From contig NC_052349.1 of assembly GCF_009727055.1 (NCBI RefSeq), positions 46,098,172 to 46,162,171 of the forward strand: 64,000 bases of DNA, given 5' to 3'. Both the position numbers and the translations under genes were made by a program. Of this stretch, positions 1-11,200 are shown one piece after another. The notes under the pieces were generated by a model that was not told where the DNA came from, searched no databases, and worked only from the letters and a program-made list of their open reading frames with translations. The stretch comes from Benincasa hispida. Lineage: Eukaryota > Streptophyta > Magnoliopsida > Cucurbitales > Cucurbitaceae. Numbering within the stretch: position 1 is the first letter of the stretch; every line of letters begins with the position of its first letter.

Positions 1-624
1 TGCTTGATTGAACATGTTAGAGGAATGCTCTAATCGTGGTTCTACGAACATAGGAATTACTGGGCATCTCAAACGACATTGCACTCTGACTACTGTGAAA
101 CCCCATTGGCAAGTGAGGCCAATAAGGGTAGACGATATCGAGTTGAGCCTATTGATTTTTATCGGGTCCACGTGCGAGATAATTGATTGGACAGTATTGT
201 CAATCTTCACACGAAGGAATGCACGTGTAAGGAATTTGACTCACTTGGTATCCCATATTTTCATGCAATTGTTGCTGCCAAGGAACGAAATATACCCATC
301 CAGAGTCTTTGCAGTCGATTTTATACAGTGGACTCTCTAATGACTATGCATGCCAAGCCTATAAATCCATTTGGCCACATATCTGAATGGAAGAGACCTC
401 CTGGATATATAGAAAAGGCTATCCTTCCTCCAAAGTTTGTGGCACAAGCCGAACAACGGAGAGTGAGAAGAATACCATCCATAGGAGAATTTCACAGACA
501 AATGAAATGTGGTCGGTGTGGGAATTATGGGCATAACCGCCAAAATTGTAGCGAACTTCTCACAACCATGCAACATGCTGAAAATTCCAGAAACCGTGAT
601 ATAAACACCTCTCATCTAGTTTAG
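1..624 (+). pseudogene. MURA (MuDR-type) transposase, C-terminal remnant
   Basis: One continuous frame (codons in phase with base 1) encodes the C-terminal part of a Mutator transposase, the enzyme that cuts and moves MULEs. It contains a SWIM zinc-finger region around bases 223-270, where the usual second CxH cysteine is replaced by tyrosine (IPYFHAI). Downstream is a complete CCHC zinc knuckle (CGRCGNYGHNRQNC, about 508-549). The DDE catalytic core lies left of the window. The frame is broken by TAA at 31-33 and TGA at 184-186. The sequence resumes correctly after each stop, so these are point nonsense mutations rather than frameshifts. The apparent start at 187 is an artefact of the second stop. 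The stop at 622-624 is probably the original end. This copy cannot make a functional transposase. Confidence 0.8.
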
Positions 625-1179
625 TTTATAACTAACTTGTAACATTTCATTGTTATAAATACCATTGATCAGTTTTTCATACGTCATACGTGTAACATAC
701 TTCATACTTTTTCATACTTGTAACACTTCATACTTCATACTTTCATCTTGTAACACTTCATACTTCATACTTCATACTTTCATCTTGTAAACAAAAAACA
801 ATAACAAGCTGGAGTATTTCTATAATAGCAATCTTCATGTTGTAACATACTTTCTATTTTTTCAAAGTCTCGTTCTCTCAATCTCGCTCTCTCTCAAAAT
901 CTCGCTCTCTTTCAAAATGTCGCTCCTCTCAATATTTCAAATTTGAACCTTGAACTTTGATGTAATGTTTTATATACCATTGATATAATGAAAAGAGTAG
1001 TAGCTCAATTATACATGTTTTGATAAAATATATAATACTGAACTTTTATCTTTGAATTTTGAACTTTGATAAAATTATTTTATGCATGTTTTACATACAT
1101 AAAAAATACATGTTTTACATATACAAAAAATACAATAAAAATACATGTTCTATACACATAAAAAATATGGAGTGTTCGC
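625..1179. other. spacer between the convergent MULE genes
   Basis: AT-rich spacer between the 3' ends of the transposase and Ulp1 remnants. It holds the CTTCATAC minisatellite (717-789), a CTCGCTCTCTC-rich patch near 865-930 resembling the repeat at 4351-4462, and AT-rich sequence with ATACATGTTTTACATA repeated near 1080-1150. No open gene is seen. Confidence 0.6.
717..789. repeat. CTTGTAACACTTCATAC minisatellite
   Basis: Two units of CTTGTAACA followed by a variable number of CTTCATAC blocks and TTTCAT (717-746 and 747-783), then a partial third. Looser copies of the TTCATAC word extend back to about 677. It lies in the spacer between the two convergent MULE genes. Confidence 0.8.
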
Positions 1180-4100
1180 CTACAATTGACACGCTAACTG
1201 CATCCTATATTCACTCATTTTCTCCTGAGGGATTATAGACGGATCAGCACTAGTCACCGGGTGTTCTAATAATTTTATTGCAAAGATGCCACAATCAAGC
1301 GACTTGTGCTGTATGTTGATGTTCATAGGTTGCGAGATTTTCCAACGGGCTGTGGATAGGTCTGGATTTGAACAATCTACGTCACAGTAGTGAAGTAGGG
1401 ATAGTACAGTAACAGTCAATGGCTCTAGCCAATTCACCAGCTTTGTCATTGGTGTGTATGACGGAAGTGAATCGAACACGAATATGTGGCCTCTGTTAAT
1501 GTCCATTGCAAGGAGCATCTAGTGCTCACTGATATTCATTGTCGTATAGGCGAATTCCACATCTGCCCATTTGACATCGAATTTACCAGTGACATAGTCC
1601 ATGTACGTGTCTTCATTCTCCCATGCTAGGCCAGCCTCCAGAAGTGTCTTATTCTTTATTCATTTAAATACCCAGCCACGAGAATTAAGGCGACTTTGCC
1701 AAATAAAACGAGAAGTTAAGTAACGAAATATACCATAGTAAAATGACTCTACACAACAAAATATATCAAAATTTACCATTACACCAATTGGCAAGATGGT
1801 GAACTTATGTATGCACATGTCAGGCCGGGTATAAAATTTTTCTTTCATAAAATAAAATAAAGTATTTATGGTCTGCACACAAAATTACTATGTCAATAAA
1901 AGTACAAGATATCCAACTGTAAAGAAGTCAAGACTAGGAAACTTACATCGCACTCGACCCACGAACTTGGGGAAATCAATTCCTTGAAGAATTTATTGGC
2001 AAGTGATTTAAAGGAATTCTCTCCAACCTCATTGTCGGTATTCTCGTCTAAGATCTAGCCCATCATTTCTGTAATGATATTGTATGGAACATCATGTGCT
2101 ACGTTATATGCGACAACCGCTCTGGATAGTAACGTAGTTACACCTGGAAAAGGATACTTAACCACACTTTTCTTCTTTACTTGAGCTGGAGATGTATATT
2201 TATCAACAGCTTTTCTCTTACGAGTAGTTCTTCGAGATTCCTACATAAACAGATAAAAAAAAGTTACTCATCAATATAAACAAAGAATACTGATCAATAA
2301 ATTACTCACCAGTGTAACTCCTGTGGTCATAACAATCTTAAAAGTGTCAGCCTCTGGGATGTCAGACATGTCGGCCTCTGTATGTGGCATGGTGAGTAAG
2401 GCAGACATTTCGGGCTCTCTTTGTGGGATGTCAACCTCTATAGGTTCGACGTCAGTTGGTGATGTTGTGGAGGTATTGGGCTCTAGAGGGGGGATGAGAG
2501 TAAGTGAAGTGGTGGTATTTTAAGGCTCTACAGGGGGGATGGGAGTATCAAAGGCAGTCGCATTAGTGGTATCGGGATCCCGAGATGGGATCAATGACCT
2601 TGTCATCTCCTCATTCACTGTGGAACCGTTCAATTAGTAAAGTAAAATGATGAGTTCGCGAACACGTAAAGACATAAAATGATAGTAAATGCAAACCTTG
2701 CACATAGACTGCAATAGTGACAGTATGGCCGACAATTGTCCTTTCATGTCTATCATGTTTTCCTCCATATTGGATATCTAAACTCAATATACGGCCATCC
2801 AACCTCTATAGTGAGCGGTCAATGGTCCGTAGGTACGAAAATAGAATGCGGATTGGCTCCCTCCCCTGTGGACAACCCACACTTAGGATACTCCTCATCC
2901 ATAGCTCGCTCTCTATGGGAGTCCACAAGATGGACATCAGGTGGGTTCAACTCGTCCTCATCGCGTACGCCCCCCACCACATCATGGAACATATCATCAC
3001 TAGGTGTGTATGCCCCTCCTTCCACCCTTCCACATTCAGCATCCTCATGCTCAGAATGCTCGTGTTCATCCCGTCCCTCAACTCTTCCACATTCATCATT
3101 GCCATCTCCACGATGATCATCGCCGTCACTTTCACTTTCAGAACTACCTCCATCACTAGTCGACCTATTGCCACTTTCAACACTGTCATCATCGGCACCT
3201 AGATCAAATATAGGTCGTCTGTCCACTGGGGTATCCCAAAACTCCCTCTCAGCGTCTATCATAACAATACCCTCTTTAACCTTTATCTACATTAACAACC
3301 CAGCAAACTGGTTAGTGTCAATTTAAGACCCAAATAAACATATTACGCATAGAGTAAACGTACATTGTTAGACTCGAATATCTCTCTCTCGAGTACTTTG
3401 AAGAACACTGAGTGGGAGCATGACTATCGTAATATACGGGGCAAAGCCACCTTACTCCTTCGCTTCACAATGTTCCCAACTATCGATGTAGCTAGGATCT
3501 CGTACGTCCATACTTAAATAAAATTTAACATATATTAAGAACAATAGTAATGTTAAATCAAATAACATGATTATTATGTTAAGCAAATTTACCTGGAACG
3601 CTTGTGGAAATCTACGCAAAGAGTACTTCACAACGTAATTTTTATTTCCTTTTACCTTCATCTTGTATAAACTACTCTTATCATTCAACGTAGTCTTTAG
3701 GAAATCCAATGTCCTCTACCAAATAATGGTACCCCAATCAAGACTGTTGTAGTATTATAAGTTTTGAACGTCCTTAAAACGTTTGAGATCCACTGTATTT
3801 TTCTGTTTGTTTTGCAACCTCATTATAGTAGACTATTGTGATATTCATGACATCCTCATCATTTTCAAACTCCAACTCCTTTGTCACTCGATTACCAAAA
3901 TACTTGATTGCAAGTTCATACGAGGACTGCTCATTCTGATCAACTCGTGTTAGGGATCGCCACAAACCAGTCATCAACAAAAAATCATCCTTCGAAAAAG
4001 TGACGACCTTTCCACAAACAGAGAATGACATTGAGTCAGATCTCGTCCTCTTCACTTCTCTTAACAACATATGATGGATAATTTGGCTGTTAAACACTAT

Positions 4101-4262
4101 GTCAACGTCTACAAATCGTCCAAAAACTGTTCTCTTGAACATGTCTAACTGTCTTGGGGTAAGTTTCTCCTTCACAATCTTGTTTGCATTAGCAATGTGG
4201 GCCAAGCTCGTTACTTGACCGAGAAATCGGTCGGCTACGGGTATTTTGAAACGTGTTACCAT
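1180..4262 (-). pseudogene. DUF1985 / Ulp1 (C48) cysteine protease gene of a MULE, degenerate
   Basis: Multi-exon gene read right to left. The first exon (4262 to about 3780) starts MVTRFKIPVADRF and carries the DUF1985 domain (TVFGRFVDVD, SFSVCGKVVTFSKDDFLLMTGLW). Next come an exon near 3600-3720, an acidic Asp/Glu/Ser-rich exon (2819-3262), a short helical exon near 2700-2770, a Pro/Thr-rich exon (about 2310-2620), a Lys/Arg-rich exon (about 1950-2250), exon 1660-1878, and the protease exon (1180 to about 1650). The protease exon has the Ulp1-type His (ISEH), Asp (FVFDSLPS) and DCGIFAIK catalytic Cys. It is dead: there is a frameshift near 3775-3790, with in-frame stops at 3755-3757, 3716-3718, 2520-2522, 2055-2057 and 1519-1521. 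The last falls directly after the catalytic His, where Trp is expected. Ulp1 enzymes process SUMO-like proteins; the role in MULEs is unknown. Exon limits are approximate. Confidence 0.8.
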
Positions 4263-4350
4263 CTTAAATCATTCCTGCATGAAATAAAGATTCAATTAGT
4301 AAACTCCTTCAGAAAAAAATTGTAAAAAATATTCTGTTTAAATCTTGCTG

Positions 4351-4462
4351 ATATCGCTCTTGTTGGAATCGCTCTCGCTGGCATCGCTCTCTCCGGTATT
4401 GCTCTCTCCGGTATTGCTCTCTCTAGTGTCGCTCTCTCTGGTATCGCTCTCTCTAGTATCTC
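4351..4462. repeat. 15-bp GCTCTCTC minisatellite
   Basis: About seven 15-bp units of the type ATCGCTCTCTCTGGT in tandem, just upstream of the Ulp1 gene start. Read on plus it gives a Leu/Ser/Val-rich pseudo-peptide (from 4345) that is only a translation of the repeat. Confidence 0.85.
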
Positions 4463-4465
4463 TCA

Positions 4466-4755
4466 CTTATCTCACTCACATTCTCTCTTTTTACTCATCT
4501 TCAACCACAAAACACATCGAAAACCAAAAAAACAAACAAAAAAACCATAGGTTGACAGTATTTCTAAACCCCAGAACGACCCACCCTTTCTGATGTCACT
4601 CTTTCTAGTACGCTCTACCAATTTCACTCTCACTTATCTCGCTCACAAACTCTTTCTACTCGTCTTCAATCATAAAACACATCGAAAACCAAAAAAATAA
4701 ATAAAAAAAAACTATAGGTTCACAGTATTTCTAAACCCAAAACGACCCACAAAGC
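4466..4755. repeat. diverged 165-bp tandem duplication
   Basis: A block containing AAAACACATCGAAAACCAAA, a (T)ATAGGTTSACAGTATTTCTAAACCC stretch and an ACGACCCAC tail occurs twice. The anchor word AAAACACATCGAAAACC is at 4509 and again at 4674, giving a period of 165. The block lies in the subterminal part of the MULE. Confidence 0.75.
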
Positions 4756-5215
4756 CCCAATACCGATCAATTTAAGACATTTTCAGGCACATATTGAAAG
4801 ATTTACCGATGAGATTCGATTTGTCGACGGCAGTGGAATCGTTTGCAAGCTGAAATGATGGATTCTAAAGAGTTTTTAATTTATGAGCGATACGAAGTCG
4901 TTAGCCTTGGGAAATTTAAATGAAGAGTTTTTAGTTTTGGTTGGTTTTCAATAAAAAGGTAAGAAGACAAAGAGGTAAAGGCAATTTACGTAATTTGGTA
5001 TGGCGATGATGTCAGCAGAGGGTCAATTGATGTTATTTTTTAAAAATGGGTCATTTGACATTTTGGACCCAAAAAATGGATCATCTGTACAAATTTCCCC
5101 AATTAGTGGTTGAAGTTGGTTAGTAAAGTGATCAAAGAAGTTTGGCGCCATAAGTGGTCATTGTTAGAATTGATTTTTGGGTGTGTCTTCATCAGAGCCT
5201 CTTTTAAATAGTATA

Positions 5216-5249
5216 GTATAGTATAGATAGATAGATAGATAATCAAACT
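5216..5249. repeat. TAGTA / TAGA microsatellite
   Basis: Short tandem run: TAGTA units followed by TAGA units. Confidence 0.85.
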
Positions 5250-5979
5250 ATTATCCATAATGGAAAATTGAAAATATATATATATTTATTAATATTAAAC
5301 TATAACCATCCATTGAGAATTATAATATTGTGAACCAAATGGCGGCACCGTCATCATCAGGGTAAATGGTCTAGCATCACGAGTCTGGCTCTACATTTGC
5401 ATCATAGGAGGCAAGCCTTTGACATTGTGGTCAACTTCATCTAGTTTAACTTCTTCGATAGCGTTTATTGGTGTTTTCCTTCCTTTCGGGAAGGTTCAAC
5501 ACTTATCCATTGAAATTCGGTGTCGGATTTGAAATACACATTACTTAATGCCTCTAAGTTTGTAGTATTAAGTGCTCTAAATTCCTTTTTGAACTAGATT
5601 AAGGTTCTTTATATTGGTCTCTTACCCTTGGAAGCTCTTAATTGTAGACCCAAAATAGTTTCAGGGATATTTGTATACATTTCAGCAAGAGTCCAAGTCT
5701 TTTTGGTGAGTTTTTTACATTAAATGTTAAATTAATTTTGAGTAATTAAATGTGTGTATTAGAATGATTTTGAACACGACAAGTGTGATTTTAACAATTT
5801 TAAAATTACTCCCAAACATGTACCTAATATGTTGGATTAAGAAAGTCAATTTTAATTAAAATGTTAATATCAATACAATAAGTTAATGTTTCTCGTTCAT
5901 TAAAAAAAATAATAATTTCAACCACAAGTTCCACCTTATCTTATTAAAAGATTATCTAAAAATAGCACAAATGGAGTAG
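5250..5979. other. intergenic, possible unrecognised exon remnant on minus
   Basis: Most of this is AT-rich. The stretch 5330-5700 is less AT-biased and, read on minus, gives two short exon-like pieces: one near 5640-5690 containing NIPETILGLQLRASKG, followed by a GT donor, and one near 5440-5530 containing TEFQWISVEPSRKEGK. Stops separate them and I do not recognise the family. It could be a gene relic or chance. Confidence 0.25.
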
Positions 5980-6840
5980 ATCATTGATAATGCATTATAT
6001 CGTCGTTGATATACTATTAATCTATTTCACTTTAAGTATATTATTTAATTGATACAGCTAAATTAAAGTATAACGATATACCTAAAATGAAATATATCAA
6101 TGATATACCAAGCATACATACATATCATTAATATACTGTAAATACACTTCATTTTACTCATACACTTCATTTTAGGCGAACCACTTCATCACGGTGATAA
6201 ATATCATTAGTATATTGTTGATATAGTCTATATTAGATATATCACTCATATGATCTACTTTATTTTAGGTAAATTAGTGAATAAATATATCGGTAAGATA
6301 TTAGTCGATATACCTAATATGCAGTATAAACTACTGATGCACTAATAGTATAGATACTTGGAATTGAATTTTGAGTAAGTGCTGATATATTACTGATATA
6401 TTAGAATTACATTTTAAATGAGTATTAAATATACTACTGATGTACCAATACTATACTTGAAATATATTTAGATCATAATTGTTAATATACTATTGATACA
6501 CTAATTATGTACCTGAAATGAAATTTTAATGACTACTAATATATTGTCGATACATCTATGCTATATTTTGGAAACATAACACGATAAATGCCAAAATCTA
6601 AACTAGACCATCAAAATTGAACTAATTGAATGAAAAAAACTCTATTCATAACAAAAGAAATAATATTTATCGTACTTGAACAAACAACGTCAACTATAAT
6701 ATAATTAAAGTCATGGTATATCAATTGTATAAATTATATTCTTTAAATAAAGTATATCGATTGATTGATATACCGAATATAAAGTATATTAATATACCAA
6801 AATATAGAGTATATCAGATATATTTACTAATATACAAATG
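5980..6840. repeat. degenerate ATATAC / GATATACT repeat tract
   Basis: About 860 bp in which words such as TGATATACTA, CGATATACC and their complements (GGTATATC, TATATCA) recur irregularly every 20-60 bp in both orientations. There are no open frames. It looks like an old, heavily mutated short-unit satellite or foldback array; the exact unit cannot be fixed by eye. Confidence 0.5.
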
Positions 6841-7550
6841 AGGGTAAAATTAGAATAATAAAAAAAAACAAAAATCAGGTTCAAATTTTTTTGCTATATT
6901 TACAATTTTAGAGAACCATTGCTACATTTGCAAGTAATTTTTTTGGCTAACCACTGCAATTTTCCATGTTTTTGAAGAAAAGTGAGTACAACACAGAATT
7001 TTATACTATAATTTTCCAAATGGTAAAATTACTAAAACTAAAAATTCAATTTTTTTTTTTTAAAAAAAACAAATAATATATTCAAGTTCTAAAAGATTTC
7101 TTGGCCATTTTTTTTTTTTTACTTCTTTTATTTATAATATTCACTATTAAAAAAATAATTAAAAAAAATCAGTTGGTAACGCTGATTGAAGCGCGCAGCT
7201 TCAAGCTGCGAACACCATGTTTTTTTTTTAATTGAACTTTTTAACTTATTTTGGACTACAATATTTATATAAGTACTTTTCAAATCACTGTATTTTTCTA
7301 ATTATTTTTAAGAGCTTTTAAAAAAAATCCAATGATGTATACTACAAACAGCTGAGTTATGCTAAGGTTGACTTATTATGATTTTTAAGTATAATAATAA
7401 AATACATGAAGTAACAATAGTGTACATATCAAAATTGTGCTTTTGAGTTTAACAAATGCATGAGTGGAGATTAAATCTTCAACTTGAAAGATAGTCACAT
7501 AAATATTGATGAGGATAATGATAGGATAATTGGTATATTTGAGTTTAATA
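6841..7550. other. AT-rich spacer
   Basis: Homopolymer-rich non-coding sequence. The only distinctive item is the GC-rich palindrome at 7186-7210. Confidence 0.5.
7186..7210. repeat. overlapping GC-rich palindromes
   Basis: Two mutually exclusive perfect hairpins share bases. TTGAAGC (7186-7192) pairs with GCTTCAA (7198-7204). CGCAGCTT (7194-7201) pairs with AAGCTGCG (7203-7210) around a single C. This is an isolated GC-rich island in AT-rich DNA, possibly a transposon tip. Confidence 0.7.
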
Positions 7551-7554
7551 TTTG

Positions 7555-7830
7555 TTTAGTTGTTAATTTATGTTAATTAATATTTTAAAATTAATTAGTT
7601 AATTAGTCTTATTTCCTTTTAAGACTATAAATAGCCAATTTAAGGTTGCAATAGAAAACTTTTGATCATCCATTTGAATACAAAACTTTATTCTTTGGAG
7701 AATTTCTCTCGAACTCTCAATTAGGGATGAATTTTCCTTGTTTGACCATGAATTTTACCTAAATACCTTATTCCGCTCCATCAACTATGTTCACAGTACT
7801 GCTTACATCTTATGACATCAAAGCAGCTAG
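7555..7830 (+). mobile_element. decayed LTR 3' half with tRNA-Met PBS-like sequence
   Basis: A TATAAATA box near 7626 is followed by an R/U5-like segment (GGAGAATTTCTCTCGAACTCTC). About 80 bp after that is TGACATCAAAGCAGCTA, which resembles the TGGTATCAGAGCAGGTA primer-binding site (initiator Met tRNA) that follows copia LTRs. The 5' end and any target duplication were not found. Confidence 0.4.
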
Positions 7831-7862
7831 TACCGCTTACATCTTATGACATCAAAGCAGCT
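7795..7862. repeat. 34-bp tandem duplication over the PBS-like site
   Basis: Two adjacent 34-bp units (7795-7828 and 7829-7862) differ at one base (AGTACTGC versus AGTACCGC). Each contains the PBS-like TGACATCAAAGCAGC. Confidence 0.9.
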
Positions 7863-8225
7863 ATAAGTTATGCAGTTTGGCAACTACATTTAGACTCATA
7901 AGTTGAAAGTTTTGTTTATACAATTACATTGCACTATATACTTGTGAATGGAGTATGCTAAAACCAAGTATTTTACAATCATAAGATCACAAAAGAAAAA
8001 ATATAGATACATCTCTCCTTCTTACATGTGCTAGAAGTCTTAAAATTTTGAATTCACTCACAAACGAAGTTGTTGGGGTTGAGTATCTTTTTAATGATCT
8101 ATTTTTAATCTTATAGTGACAAGTCGAAAATATAGGTACCAAAGTAGAATTTACTAGACTAGCCTATTTACGTCTTTATATACCTCTTTGGCACAAAAAG
8201 AAGCTAAGAGGTGGAAGCAATACCA
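7863..8225. other. 3' flank of the cystinosin gene
   Basis: AT-rich sequence downstream of the minus-strand stop codon. It should include the 3' UTR and polyadenylation site, but no clean AATAAA could be assigned. No other gene is seen. Confidence 0.5.
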
Positions 8226-11200
8226 TCAAATATCAATAGGTTGGGGGAATCCCTTGCAATTGCTAGTGATCACAGAGTCCTTAATCAATGGCTCAATGCT
8301 TTCAGGGTCACATTCAAACGAAACCTTTGATGCCTTCATATGATATAATACGAAATGTTGATAGATGAAAATCAGATCAAACGCTATAGAGACCTGCAGC
8401 ATAGTATAAATAAATGTGGTCACCAAATATTGCTTACTCAAATTACTCCAAAAAAGTTTAAATGCCTTAGTTGTGGCTCTTAAATGATATATACAGCAAT
8501 ACAATAAGAATTTGACTTCTATAAGAGAGAGAGAGATCATACCAAAGCTAACAAGGGCTTCCCTATGTTCCCAAAAAAGTTAACCCAAGAACCTGTTAAA
8601 AATCAGAAGTCAAGGTGCAATGAATTTGTATATGAAGTTCAAATTCTGTATCGATTTAGTTCCTACCATGAAAAATCCACTCAAGGTGCAATGAATGGTT
8701 TCTCGTGCATGTAGATGGATAAATAGCAAGAGATTATTACGGAATCTTAACCGCTATATCAATACAAGCTAAAATTCAAAAACTAAGGCTCCAATTTATA
8801 ACCACTTGGTTTTTTAGTTTTTAGTTTTTGAAAAATAAGCTTACAAATCTTCTCGCACCTCTAAGTTTCTTAATTTTGTTATTCATTGCCTACCAATGTT
8901 TTCAAAACTAAGTCCTAAGTGTTAAAAAACCAAAAAAAAAAAAAAAGTAATTTTTAAAAACTTGTGTTTTTGAAATCCATCATAATAAAATTAGGAGAAA
9001 ACAAGCATAAACTTCTACATCGAAAACTTATAAATGAAATGTTATCAAACAAGGTCTAAATCGTTACAAAATTTAAATTATAAAAACTACATTGTTATAT
9101 GCCAAACTTCAAAGACTAAATCGTGTTATCTAATACTATAAAAGTATCCGACCAAAAGTATTTTCTAACCTAAATTTTTAACCATGGTGCAATTTACAAA
9201 AATATAACGCTAAGCATGAATGTTGCATTGGGAAGGTGTACAAAAATCAAAATACATCCTTGTAAAGTCCTTGGAACAAACAACCAAATTAGCATCATAT
9301 GCTTGATGTATTTTGCATTTATCTCATAATAAATTAGTTTGTTATACGATTCAAATATGAACTTTTCACCCTTTTTTTTTTTTTTTTTGAAAAAAAAAAT
9401 GTGGTTGAAGTAATATGTGACTCTCAATACCAAGCTAACCATAAATATAATTTAAGACAGAAGTATTAGATGACCTTGGTCAATTGACTGCACGCTCATT
9501 TGAACCAAAGTTGCCACTCCTCCGGTGAGGTCAAGGAGTATAGGATCAATACTGAATCCCGCTGTACTCTTCCGGGTGAAGTTCAAAAATGCCTGTATGT
9601 AAACAATAGGGATTTCATGAAATGAAAGCTTCTTTGTCCTTTGTTTGCAATTTTATTTCAATCAATAGCATACGAATGCACAAGATCAGTTTACTTTCAA
9701 AAGAATTTACAGATCTTAAAAGCAACATGATCATGTTTTGCATACATTCGAATTATATATATACATTAAGGTACTGAGTTTTCATTTAGAATAAATAAAA
9801 AGAATATGAGAGCATACAAAAAAATCAAGCCTACCTCAAGGAAGAGGCTTCAATCAAGTAAGATGAGACCTAAGGAATAATTACAAAAAGTTTTTATCAT
9901 CGACGCCCAAAGAGAAACATTGAACCTAATAAGGGACCAAACATCACTAGAATTCCTTTCCAACCGTCAAAAAATTCTATTATTCTTCTCACCCCACATA
10001 TCCCATAACATAGCACAAACCCTTACCTGTCACAAAAACCTCTTGAAAAGGCGGATAGAGAAGAAACTTCTCGATTAACTTCTTCAACCCTTCTATGTCT
10101 GACAAACTGAAAACCAAACACATAGAGAAAATAAAGCTCCAAGCCACCCTAGGATAGTCGTAGCTCCACAAAATTTGATCAAGAACTTCCTTTCCCTTCG
10201 GAAAAAAAAAAATGTACGAAACTGACCAACCAAAGAAGACATCTTTCTCAAAACACAATCTATGATATTAAATCTCCTAAAGAAGACATCTTTCTCAAAA
10301 AACAATCTATGATATTTAATCTCCCAAGGATGACCTGCCAAACAAAGAATTGATCCTTCTTTGGAATTTTTACCGTCCATAGAATAGAAAAAATAGACTC
10401 ACATATTGAGAAGGGGTTCAACAAATGCTGAAAAAACGAGCTACAAGAGAACCCCAATGGAGTTAGAACTCCAATAGTGAATATCCCTCCTCCATGGTTC
10501 AAAATCAATCTCTCCGATCAAAGACAAGAGAGCCATGATGTCCATTGTTTTTGATCGAATAACTGACAAAGAAACCAAACGAAGAGTGAGAGCTCCATGA
10601 GGGAATAAAGAAAAACATCTATGAAATGATTTTTCATAAAGAAAAATGATATAAACAGGAAAACATAGAGCAAAATGGTCCATCCTCCACCCACTAGAAT
10701 GGATGAGGACTGAATTGGGTCGCAGAAATCTTATGCTAAAGAGTATTAGCCTTATCTACGAAACGATTTTTCATAAAGAACAAATGATATAAAACGGAAA
10801 ACAAAGAACAAAGGGGTCCATCCTCAACCCACTAAAACGGATGAGGACCGCATTGGGTCATGGTAACCTTATGCCAAAGAGTATTAGACTCAACGAGGAA
10901 ACAAAAAATTGAACCTTCTTTGGAAATGTTTGTTCAAGGATTTTTGCAAGTGCCTTTAACCCCTGACACCACCCATGAGAACCGACGAGGACTGCGTTGG
11001 ATCACAGGAATCTTATGCCAAAGAGTATTACACTCAATGAGGTAATACCATAGCCATTTGGCCAGCAAGGCCTCGTTGCAAATCCTAAGGTTCCCTAGTT
11101 CCAAGCCCCCCAAGATCGACGGGCCTCATCACCACCTCTCCACTCACTAGATGATCGCTACTCCCCTCATCAACCCCTTCCCATAAGAAATGCTTCACCT

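Larger units (their letters stand above)
1..5100. mobile_element. Mutator-like element (MULE) carrying MURA and Ulp1 genes, right-hand part
   Basis: The first 5.1 kb hold a Mutator-type transposase remnant on plus (1-624) converging on a DUF1985/Ulp1-protease pseudogene on minus (1180-4262). Plant MULEs that pair a transposase with a Ulp1-like protease gene are known (rice Kaonashi type, melon CUMULE type), so both genes are read as parts of one element. The likely right terminus is near 5100, where the reverse strand starts GGGGAAATTTGTACAGATGA, typical of a MULE inverted-repeat tip. If so, the 9-bp target duplication would be 5101-5109. The left terminus is outside the window, so neither the inverted repeat nor the duplication can be confirmed. 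Confidence 0.65.

Noticed and set aside
717..789. Possible CRISPR-like regular repeats
   Set aside because: Direct tandem units without unique spacers, in plant nuclear DNA; a minisatellite.
8226..8540. Single 104-codon minus frame at the end of the cystinosin gene
   Set aside because: Only the last 55 codons are coding (exon 8, from 8393); the upstream part reads through intron 7.
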